A stretch of DNA of 64,000 nt, from positions 6,384,642 to 6,448,641 of the forward strand of contig CM021320.1 in assembly GCA_010645155.1 (NCBI GenBank). Reading direction: 5' to 3'. Within the stretch, counting starts at the first letter, position 1. Each line of letters begins with the position of its first letter. Source of the DNA: Tigriopus japonicus. Lineage: Eukaryota; Arthropoda; Copepoda; Harpacticoida; Harpacticidae. The position numbers were made by a program, and so were the translations under genes. Below the pieces are notes generated by a model. That model had not been told where the DNA came from, did not search any database, and saw nothing but the letters and a program-made list of their open reading frames with translations. Positions 26,601 to 38,600 of the stretch are shown here, piece after piece.

Positions 26601-29600
26601 GAAGTACGACTCCCGGATAATTTTGATTTGGATAATGACAGAAAATGACTTCTTTCAAATCGTCTTGGTCGACGTTATTGCGCAGGCTCAATGATGGATG
26701 GTTGTTGTTGTTGTTGTTGTTGTTGTTATTGTTGTTGCTTGGGTTGTCCAAGAGCAGATTTGAGATTCGTCTTGGTGCAAATGTTCAGAACTAAGAAAAA
26801 TGGAGGGAAATAGTGATTGGATTTAAGAACCCATCTCAATTTAAGGCGTATCAATCGTGCAGAAACCCCGTCTTTCGTGTAAAAGCGAACTCAACTGAAC
26901 TTTAATATTCACTTTGAACAATTAGTGTCGTCACGAATCAATACGGAATGAACACCAATGTGCACAATTACACGGCTGAGGTGGCATTTTCCACTGATTA
27001 AATCCCATTGTAGTCAACTTCTCACCCTTTTTCCCTCCGATCACCAAAGCTCTTCCATTGGATTGATCTTCTATTCTGGAGTGCATCAAGTGCGTTGGAC
27101 CACTTCATACTTGGACGGAAATAGCGAGTAGAGGCTAAGAAGCTTTGGGCCCGAACGCTCATGTCCAGGACTCGAAAAGTCCCAAATTCTCTCTCTCTCT
27201 CTTACGTGGTACACATGTGCTCACTTGTGGGCCTATTTGCCCACATGTGGTGGCATGCCGGAAGCTTTCAGAGTGTCATTAAGTTTTCGTTTGTCATGGA
27301 TTCCTTATTCTCTGTGGTGAACGTGGTGGGTTCGTTCTTGGCTACTTTGTTATAAAGCAATGCAAAACCACTAGACTTAAATTGAGGCTCTCGACAATTT
27401 GCAACGGGATTGTTTTTGAGCTGATTCATGAGTACATACTTTGGGTTTGAAATGAGAAAAAAAAGATTGTTAACTGCAAGGCTGCGGTTTTCAATACCCT
27501 TCAATGCAAAATTATTCAACATGACGAGCTAAAACGACTACAAGTACTTTTGAAGATCGTGTGTTTGTTGTTTTTCAAGCATGTTCTGCTAATCAAAATC
27601 AACAACGTTCCAACCTAATCATTCAAATATTATGCACGGAGACGTTCGCCTTTACAAATGAAAATCACAAGTCTTTGTTAAAACGAAAAAGGTTTTATGT
27701 TTTCAAAGAAAACTCGAACCAGGTCAACTTTGTATCATGGCATCCCTCAAAGAGCCCTAAAGCCGATCCATTTCCTGAACAGACTCAAATCTTGTGTTGA
27801 GCTTTTTTCTGAGTTGTTTAGAAAAGGGGTGTTTGCCAAGCTCTGGGAATTCGAGATGAACTCAAAAATGTTCCCTTTCAAGCAAGCCTTGTTCATCTTC
27901 GTCACAGACTGAAAACTAAAAGAGAATGAGAATCAACGAAGAGGAAAAGAGTCGAAATCTGATTTGAATAGATCTTTTTTTTCTGCAACATTCTCAGACA
28001 TGTNNNNNNNNNNNNNNNNNNNNNNNNNNNNNNNNNNNNNNNNNNNNNNNNNNNNNNNNNNNNNNNNNNNNNNNNNNNNNNNNNNNNNNNNNNNNNNNNN
28101 NAGCAAGCCTTGTTCATCTTCGTCACAGACTGAAAACTAGAAGAGAATGAGAATCAACGAAGAGGAAAAGAGTCGAAATCTGATTTGAATAGATCTTTTT
28201 TTCTGCAACATTCTCAGACATGTCCCCAAAGTTCTCGGAGAAAGCTCAGAAGCCTTTCGTTACTGCGTCTCAACGCAAATGACGAAATAAGTTCGCCGAC
28301 GCACTTTGTTCCACGCAATTTCTCTGCACGTTTGTGGATTGGATCTATAAATAGCACACGCTGATTGACAAAGAATCTGTCCAGATCCACTTTGTGCCCG
28401 TTCTTAAATCTGTGTTCTTGGATCAAGAAGAGCTGAATGCACTCACTTTGGTGCCTGGACCATATAAATCACGTCACCACCGAGGTGGTCCAAGGAAACT
28501 TTTGTTGTTGGAACCGACTTGATAAGATGGAATGGCTCAAGTAGTCTCACTATTGTACTCTCTTTGTAGGAGTATTTTTTCTACTATGTACAAGAATGCC
28601 ATAAATTCTGGCCCAAATGAATGACCGGATATGAGTCAACGCTCTTTGAGAAAGAAGGAATTCCCCTTCTTCCTTCGTCTTTTCGCGTTTGTTCCCCCTT
28701 CTTTCTAAAAGTGTTCCTTGAAAAACGCAAAGGCAAAGAAGGACAAGTTATGGAGCCGTCATTCTGCGTTGGTGTATTCAGAATTCCACGTCCAAGATTG
28801 CAGTAATGTCCTCGCTCAATGGGCTGGACTCATTAGACCAATTCCATGGAACCAGACGGGAGAGATTCCTTTGGAACTTTTTTCCGCCAAACTCTCGTGA
28901 GTCTCCTCTGCACAAAATGTGTCTCATTGAGGACACAGGAAGAAGGAGTGGACCAGGAAAAAGTAGCCTTTTGTCCAACTGTCAAGGTATTTTTCACGGG
29001 CCCTTTCTTTAAAGGGCCCTTTCGTGGTGGACAGGAGTCTCCCTCCCATCTCCAATCTTTTTTCCGGTCCTTTTGGCCTTAAATTTGGATATTTCTGCAA
29101 TTGTGGAACGGAACTTCAAAGTTTGTCTGACAGGCACGCCTCTATTGGATTTGATAAGCGATTCGTGTCATTGCAATCGGAAGAAGAGTAACTTTTCAGA
29201 AGAACATGGTACTTGTTTCGACACGATTCGATTCGATTCAATTCAGCCATCAGACTAGATGTCTATTGATCTATTGCACTTGGGACGATTAATAATCACC
29301 GAAAAATCCTTGATGTTGAACAGTCCTTCGTTCCAGAGGTCTGACTTTGATTCAAGTTCCAAAAGAAGGAGGAGGAGGAACAGAAGGAAGAGAAAGTTTC
29401 GTACAAATCAATCCCTTTTGTTGCCATTCCTTCTTGGTGAAGCAATCCTCCTTGGCACTCACTCCTCGTGGACCCCAAGGATTTCCCAAGATCACTTTGC
29501 TCTCAACTTTTGGCCTTAGCCTGTGTAATTGACTTGAAAATTGATGTGTGTGTGTCCGGTTCCAATTGAAATTCCAACCCGCTCATTTGCTCTCGTTCTC

Positions 29601-32600
29601 TCTCCAATTGTTTTCGACTCAATGACCCAAAGGATCCAATTCTTTGCCTCGATCGTTCGTTCGTTCCAGAAGTCTTCCCCTCCGTCTGCAATCCTCTTGG
29701 TCTCTGTTCAATGAGCTTGTGTGTTGAATTCATTGTTCCAAAAAGGCTAATCAAAAGACAATCTGACATTATTAGAGACCAGAGGCCATTGCTTCCCCTT
29801 TTGCTTGGTCCACTTTGGCTTTTGGCATTGGGGCGTATGATTTCAGTGGAGCTCTTGGCCCTCTTTTCCCCCTGTGCTTGATTCACTTCCATTGGAGTAG
29901 TGGCATATTATACAGCCCAAGAGAGTGGGTCTTGATTCGAGGCTCACCTTATCATGGATGATAATGCCAATCTTTATGGGCCAGAGGGAAGAAAAGTTCC
30001 CTAAATCCGTGCAATTTTCTCTCTTTCTTTATTTCTCTCATGCCCCATGAAACAAAACCTTGGGACGAGGAGAGGCCAGAGAAAACAAGGACTGGGGGAT
30101 TTTTCGCACAGATCACCTCAGCCTTTGGTCCTCAATCTACCCAGGCCAACGAGAGAACTTGGAACTTATTTCATCTGTCACTTGACATTCTTGGTTTTCT
30201 CTTCCTGAGACAAGATGGAACCGAGGCCGCAAATAAAACTTCAGCCTCTGCGTCTTGGGTCTTTGGTCCTTCAGCCACTCTGGAATTGTGGTGGTTTGCC
30301 TAGAGATCTAAATATAGACAAGGTGTCGAGGCCAAGGCCACAGGTCATTTCGCATTTCCGGAACTCGGAAGGCGATTGGACACATTGGACGCCTAAACGC
30401 GGCTTCTAATCAGATATGAATCAACCACGGCTCAAATTGTTGCTTCTCTAGTGCGAGATCTCTAGTGGCGTGGTATTGTGCTTGGCCGATGAGAGTTCTT
30501 GAAAGAAAAAGAGGGAAAGAAGGCGGTTTTCTTGCATTTGTGGGTACAAAAAAGTTTTGGTGGTTAGACTTGAGTTGACAGATCATGAAAGTTGCCGATA
30601 GTGGAATGGAATGCCGGATGGTCGCGGTCGTTGTGGATGTTTCGCTCACTGGGTTGCTGGGGCTCTTGGTGGCTGATAATGGGATCATTCTCGTTAAAAC
30701 CAGAATCCGTTTAAGAGCGAGATTCCCATTCGGGTTTATTGGCATCCCGGAAGTACGAACATACTCGTACATACAAGAGCTCAGTTCCGTTGGTTTGTCG
30801 TGTTAACCAATTCGTCTCTAACCCAAGATCTCCTAGCAATCAGGTCAAGCTTTATGGGTCTAACTGAGTAGGTGTGTTCACCTCCTCCTCCCATGCTTCC
30901 TCGTCTTCGTTGGTGTCTACTTCACCAGGTTGCAAAGTTGTATTCAGATCTACTTCTGGTCCACGGTGTTCCGAATGGCTTTTTAGGTTTGAATCAAAAT
31001 ACCCAAAGACACAATGGCAATTTTTGGACCCACAATTCAATGGGGAACAACTTTACTTTTATTGTTTTATACAAGATTAGGTCCAGGGAAAAAGTCATAT
31101 ACCTAAAAACCTATTAAATATAATTTTTTTAAACAAACTATTTAATCCATATTTAGAGACCATTTAGTTACCTTATGAATTCAAATTGAATAAAAATTCA
31201 TTCAGCAACAGCTGAGTTATTTGACTTTGAATGGTCCATTTTTGACCCCAAAAAGCCGAAAAACGCTACAGTAATATGAAAAAACAAATTCCCAAAGATT
31301 TCACGTGGCTTTTCAATATTGCAAAAAATAAATGATTTTTTTCAGTTTTGAAACTTATGTGAAAATAGCTCAAAATATGAAAAAATATCACTTAAAATGC
31401 ACTTAAACAAGATTTTTGGAAAGTTATTTTTATAACTATTTAGAGTACGCTATGATGTGTGTTGTGCCAAAATTTCAAATAAAAATGTCTAACAAGTTCA
31501 TATCCAAAATTACGAGTTCTAGAAGGACCATGTTCAAAATGGACTAAAATCGAGACTTGAAACATTAACCGATTTTTGCAAAACTTTAAATTATTACCCA
31601 ACTTTGAGTGTCTTTGATACTGCAAAAGTTTTTGTTATTGGAAAATGTATTTTAAATGCCTTTTATGTGCTATTTTTTCTTATTTTGAGCTATTTTGACA
31701 TAAGTTCCAAAACTCAAAAAAATCATTTATGTTTGCTATATTGAAAAGCTATGTGAAATCTTTGGGAATTTGTTTTTTCATATAACTGTAGCGTTTTTCG
31801 GCTTTTTGGGGTCAAAAATGGACCATTCAAAGTCAAATAACTCAGCTGTTGCTGAATGAATTTTTATTCAATTTGAATTCATATGGTAACTAAATGGTCT
31901 CTAAATACGGATTAAATAGTTTGTTAAAAAATGTTATATTTAATAGATTTTTAGGTATATGACTTTTTTCCTGGACCTAATCTTGTATAATACAATAAAA
32001 GTAAAGTTGTTCTCCATTGAATTGTGGATCCAAAAAGTGCCATGGTGTCTTTGGGTATTTTGATTCAAACCTAAAACGCCATTCGGAACACCGTGGGTCT
32101 GAACCAACGAACCACTCACTTCCACCTTGTGTTGTGCTCGAATTCGGGCGAACAGAACCAAGCGAGTTCAGAAACACACACACGCCCTGTCGCCTAATCT
32201 GCCTATGTGGGGGTGAATGGGACTGCCTGAGTTAAGTTGGCCCAGGAATTGGGTGAAAAAAAAGTTGCTCTCGTTTTTTTTGGAAGTTGATCACTCGATA
32301 CTTTCGCTGACTAGAGAAGAATTTCTAGAGTGAAAAGTCATTTCACGTTTCATTACCCGCACTCGATCGCTTCCAGCAGTGGAAAAGTTGCCAGCGATTG
32401 ATTTGAAGTGCTTTGCCTTGATTTAATTAAGGAAGAGACAACTAACACATTACCTTTTCATTTTTAGAGCATGGCTTCCATGTTTTAAAACATCAAAGAG
32501 CATGGAAAAATGCCAGAAGCAAGTGCATATAAGTAAGTTTCCATCAGGAGTGGGAGTCAAAAAACATGAATAACCTGCCCAAGGACTCATTAAAATACAG

Positions 32601-35600
32601 CATTCTGAAACGTTTGAACGCATAAATAAAATCAGATATTTAAATGTGGAGAACCACTCTCAAAGTTGTTGCTTAAAACTGGATTTTATCAAAAGAGTTT
32701 TCAACTCAAGAATGGAGTACATCTTCCTTGGATTTGCCACACTGTCACAACAGCTGATATCGGTTAACAAATTAAGTCAAACACCCCCGCAAATTTTGCC
32801 GCGAAATTCAAAAGATCACTTCCGGGTGGAGGGCTGCTCCACTTCAAAAGCTACCCAAATCTTGTCGAGAACTGCCAATGAACTTATTGTCTTGAATTGT
32901 GGCTTGTCTTTGTCCTGAATTGCGCGTGACGGATGGTTGGATTCCTAAATGTTTTTTATGGGTACATCGATGCTATGCGATTGTTGTGTGGGATCAGGAG
33001 GAAGCTACCATTGAGCGTTTGCCCACCCACTTGAATACCCTGTTATCTTTAGCTTACACATAGTAGTGCTACATGGGACACGTTGCAAATAAGCGTAAGA
33101 ACGGCAACTGGCCTTTTTGTCATATTACTGAGGGTTGACGTTTTGGCAAAAACAGGCCATATAAAACCGCCAATTCGAGTACGGGTCTGGCTTTTTTCCC
33201 GTTTCCTTCGCCTTACCCTTGTTCCCCACTTCCATAAACAGAAGTAGTAGGATATCAGAATGGATTCAAGATTCAAGTTGATCTATGAGGCGGCCATAAT
33301 TCTCCAATTTCCAATCCCCCCGGCTTTCAAGTGGTTCTTATACCCAGAGTACTGACTGCCATGTAGTGTCTGTTCTCATCGTGGATTCTGCTCACAATGT
33401 TTTATCGCCTTGTTTATTTCGTATGGATTTAGCTCGAGAACGCTTCTGCTCTAGAGGAAGAAAACAAACTATAAAACCGAAGAAGATCTGGGTGGGTGAG
33501 TGGGTGGGTGAGGCCCCAGATGGGTTTGTTTTCCGCAAACTCTCTGGAACGCGGAATGGGCACACTCCCTCACACCCACATTGTGCTATTTCAAAGCGGT
33601 AAATCAAAATCCCTCAGACAAGAAGCTTTTTCCGCTCGCTCGTGGGGAAGCAAAGCAGATATAGCATCAAAGCCCAACAATATTGCAAGACAAATCGACT
33701 GACATTGACTCACGTATTGGAAAGTGGAGAAGGCCTCCATTTGGCCTGTTCCCGCTGGAGCCACGCACCTTCCCTCTGTGGAACATCCTCTTGTCCCACT
33801 TCTTCCGCGTGGATCGGTCTTATACGGAACGCATGGAGAACCCACTGAACCTTGGCGTTTGGAGCACCATTGTAGTGGAAGAAGCAATGATCTGGAAAAA
33901 TGATGTTCCCCAGGCCTTCCAAACTCTCCCTCAAAAGAAGTGATGGAGAGACGGGGGCAGCATTCAATCGGCATATTCGCAGTATGATGATCATATCCAT
34001 CCCGTCCACCTCATTCCCATAGCCATTTAACCTTGAAAGAGTCACCATGACTCATCATTGATCTCTCATCCCAATGCCAGGTGCTCTCCAAACTTCATGT
34101 CTCGAATGCCCAATTGTGACAACAATGCCAGGGAAAAAAGTCATCCCCCATAATTTCCACGGGCTCTCCATTCACAAAGCACTAGTAGGAATGCAAAGCT
34201 ACATGATTCATATTCAGCCGTAGTTAAAAGGGTGCCATCAAGCCAAGGCAAGTCTTTCGGAAAGGCCCTTTCCACCTAAAAGACGTGATGGAAAACGCCG
34301 TCGGAATGATGTTCCAGTGAAGTGATGCATGCATGAACGACAGACCCGAGAATAAAAAAAAAGTCTTGCTGCTTGGGATTGGCTGCCTTTTTTGATCCTC
34401 CACGATGACTTGACACCTCCTCAAGAGAATGGAAGCTCTGGGCTCTTATGCAACGCAATAAACCCATTTGGATAGATGCCGTTGGTTGTCTGTTGTCTGA
34501 GTGGGCGGTTAGTTTTGCTTCATGAAATAACCACGAAGATGATGATGATGATGATCATGAGTGATCTACTGTGAGAAGAGATGATGGAATAGACTGGAAT
34601 ACCTACCATAGTACATACACACTCAGTCGACGATCGCCCCGCCCCAAGACAGGCAACAAACAATGAAACGGCATAAGTCACTTACAGTAGACCTACTCCA
34701 TCCATCCATCCATCCAACGTCATTAACAAGCAATTACCCTCAGGAGACGCTGAATCCCTCGAACTTCTCAATTTTTTGAGGAGGAAAACATGACGAGACG
34801 AATTGAGCGTTTCCTTGAAGTCCTGGTCCATGCCAAATCTTGGCACCCACTTTGACGAATGGTTTTGGACTTGGGAACGGTTCTGACCATTTCCATTTTC
34901 GGACAAAAACCATGGGAAACAATGGTTCATAAAATTGTCATTCCAAAGACGATCTATGGTCTGTAATCCCTTAATTAAAACCTAGAATATCGATGGTGCT
35001 TCTGGTTGACAAATTCTGCAGAGTCTCAAGGTCAACAACTTCTCTGAAACAAGTGAAAGTGGCCCATCCACCATTTAGTACTTTCAACCAATGATCTATG
35101 AGCATAGATAGTATGTGAACAAATTGACGTCGACTTGAAACGATGTGAGATGTGAGAAATACACCGGAGATCGAGATTCATGATCTCCACGTCCTTGGTT
35201 CGTCAATCGCCGCTTCTTTGTGGAAGATCCTCGATCACGACTCAAGAATCGAAGTAGCCCAGGAGAGAAAATGGGTCTCAAATGAGCGACTAGATAATCG
35301 TGGGCGATTAAGTCGAATATCACTCTCACTTACTGTTCATACATACCTTGGCTGAAATCACACATTTTGGAATTTCGGCCGACCAAATTCCGCCCACGTG
35401 GTTCTTCTCGTAAATAATTTCAGCCACAATGCGACTCGACGACATCGGGAGAAAGTGGGATGTAGGTGGTCAGTAAATGGGACATCTTGGGTCGGGTTTC
35501 TTAAAAGCTAACTCATTCATGGGGACTGGTTCAAGAACATTCTTAAGAAGGGTATTCGCTGCTCGCACGTAAAAACTAGATTTGTTTTACCATCCACATT

Positions 35601-38600
35601 CCTGGCTCCAACGACAAAAATAGTTAATAATTTTTTATTCGACGGATCAAACTTTGTTCTGGTTGGTTAAGCCAGTTTCTTCGAGTCCTGTTGGTTGCGG
35701 AATGTCAAACAACAACTACATATTTCTGAGGTTGCCACGGTGATGTAATGTCATCTCTGGTTGAAACCAGAACCACCGTAGATGAACACGACGAAATGGG
35801 CACGCATCCTCCTCCTTCTTCTTCACCTGTAGTATTCCAAACCTGGTACCATAAAAGTTGTATTTACGACCCATCTCAAGGTTAAATCGGGAGTCATCCA
35901 TGGTGGAAGATTCATTACTCTGTTGATTAAAAGTGCGCGAAACCAAAGAAAGCGCGTGACTCGACAAACCATGCGAAAGAGATCAAAATCAGAGCGCGTG
36001 GTTCGTGAATTGAAGTCGAAAAAATGACCCATATCTTGCTTGATATGTTGAAGAATATCCTGTTCCTTCAATCTCGGTGGCGTGGGCCGAGTGAAGCCTC
36101 TCAATTCACTCCTCTCCACCCACTTGAGAGCATATTGATTCGGTTTCATCCGATGGTTGAGCCCTCGTTTAAGTCTCGGCCTCGGGTTTAACTACACTTG
36201 TAGCTCAAACAAAGAATACGAACGTTCGACGTTCGAGAAGGCGGACAAGGTGGATTAGAGAACTGATCAGCTGACGAACGACCAAATGGATGATGATGAT
36301 GTTGGTTGAAGCGAAAAATGGACGAGTGGGTCGAGTTGTCGAAGGATTTTACACGTAGTACTTCCGAATTTGATTGGTTGGATGGGGGGTGTCTCTTTGG
36401 AGTTGTTTCGATCTGGTTTTGGGGAGGCGTGTGTTTTTTTATTCGAATCGAGATGGATTTGCCACCGACACCGAGTTTTGAGGGCTCCAAATGGAACGCT
36501 TCCGTATGGACTAAAGTGCGCCGATATCGAAATCCATAACCCCAAGATCCGACACGAGCTTGGCTGACGATAAATCCCCTCAGCCTTTCAGGGTTTTTAT
36601 TCTGTTTTTTTTCCTTCTTCACACTAGACAATCTTATTTGGAAAAGTGGAACGTACAGTACGTCTTGGATCTCGCTTAGCTCGTCTTTCAAGCTAAACTA
36701 GAAGCCTTGTCACTTGATGGAGGGAAAAGATGGTGCCGAATATTGGGACGGATTATAGCCTAATGGGTGATAGTCCATGATGGAGTTCTACGTAGGCACT
36801 AAAGTACTAGACAATCTTGATCTTAATCTGCGCCTTAATCTCATAAGAAGAGAGTTTCACGAGTAGTTTTCTCGCACTCCTCACAACAGTCGGATATGCA
36901 CCGCCATCTTGGGAGGAAGCAAGAGCTTGGGCGTTTGTCTGCTAATCTATGTATTGTCGGGAGCGATGTTCGTTTGGAAAGAACGAGGCAATTTCGAGAG
37001 GATTCCAAGAAGATTCCCACCGACCGACCGACCAACGACGAGGAATTTTTCAACCCATGAAACTGGGTGTGGGTTCCACCCTACTAAGAGAGAAGAGGAA
37101 GGGCGAAGGAATCTCCATCCTCTCTCTCTTTCTCTCTCTCTCTATCCTTCGCACATGGAGAGATAACAAGCCTTTTAGAGAGCAATTTTCGCTAATCCTT
37201 CCAGGCGTAAAACTTAGCGCCTTTCGTTGGAGCTCAAGTGGATCGTTTTGGAGGTCGGCGTAGTTCCATTGCTCCCAATCCTACTCCTATTATTACTTCG
37301 ACTCCTAGTGCCATGCTACCAAGTACAGTAGCTCGAACACTGGTGTTGGTTGAGCTGTTGGGCTTTTGTAGCTTGGCAGGGATTTCTCGAGGGGATCCAA
37401 TTTTTCTTGAAAGGACTTATCCAACCATGTCAGGAGGCTCTTAGTGTTAATTCTGCCCGTGATTTGATGATGACAGCGACAGCGACGACGGGGACAATGA
37501 GTGAGCGTGATATTAAGTGCTTATCTTGAAAAGTGAGCTGGACGCTCAAACGACTCTTTGTTCCATTTCAGGTGAGGGATCGTTAGGAACAGACACAACT
37601 TTTGAACCAACCAAGGAAAGGGAACACACTGGGTTTAGTTGCTCGAAAAAGGAGTGACATCATCACACGTCAATTCTCTTGATTGAAGTGTTCCATTGAC
37701 TTGTTCCACGGATGAGCATGGCGTTGGATTCTCTCGGCAAAGTCGTCGTTGGCGCAGATTCGTCTTCTTCTTCTTCGCCTTATTTGATCATTTATCTCTT
37801 GTCGCTTTTCATCCGTAGCCTTCGAACAAAAGCCAGGATGATGTCTGGTGCTGATTCTCCCAACTCTCTCGTGAAAACTATGTCACCATGAATTTCGATC
37901 ACCTCATTCGTAAACCATTGCCATGCATTCGGGCGGAAGGACAATTTACATATGAAACGCGCTCGATTCCGACGTTCGTTCCTCGTTTGTCTTCGTTCCA
38001 AAATGGCGCCCTTCTCTAACCTGAGATTACGCTCAAAGTTGGCACCAAGAGAACAAACCAGTTCAAGCGAGATACTAGACCCTCTTGGTAATTACAAGGC
38101 GTCCTTGTTTTGTTGAGACTGGGACATGAAGCTCAAGATTTGTTGGTGGCCCCCGAGAAAGTGGTCCATTTATAGTTTGGCACTCAATGCAATGGCAGAG
38201 TCCCAGTTGAAAAGAGCTTCAATCGGGGATCAAAGGATTGAATTCCCCGATTCAAAGTCCATTTGATCATTTATCTTGAAGGAAAACTTGTGAATTTACT
38301 TCTTTTTGGCAGGATCTCCAGCTTTGGGTCGTCAAGAGTCGCAAGATTGGGTTCTTTTTAGCTCAGGTATTTTTCCCCGTCTCCCTCTTGACTGACTTTC
38401 CCTGAATTCTGGAACAAAGAGATTGCAAGTAAGAACATTGACTGGGGCTCTTGATTTGATTTACTCTCACGGTTCAATCTGGGATAAGAAGGGACATTCT
38501 TGAATATATTGCACGCCATTTCAAGGCAAGCTCAAGTCTAGAATGGGAAATATCTTATTTCAAAGGCAGTCAGTGGCCCTGTTTCGTTGCAGAAATAGCT

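Noticed and set aside
26542..26751. Poly-Asn minus frame
   Set aside because: Produced by the (GTT)n microsatellite.
33642..33943. Forward frame reading [20 protein letters not shown] and onward
   Set aside because: Looks protein-like for a short stretch, but overlapping frames on both strands are open and no family or splice evidence was found.
36188..36691. 167-codon minus frame
   Set aside because: Low-complexity His/Asn/Ser/Pro composition from simple sequence, with no domain recognised.
37238..37444. Signal-peptide-like frame ([18 protein letters not shown]) considered as ADAM10 exon 1
   Set aside because: No consensus donor in phase 1 before its stop, whereas 5442-5625 gives an exact phase match with a GTAAGA donor.
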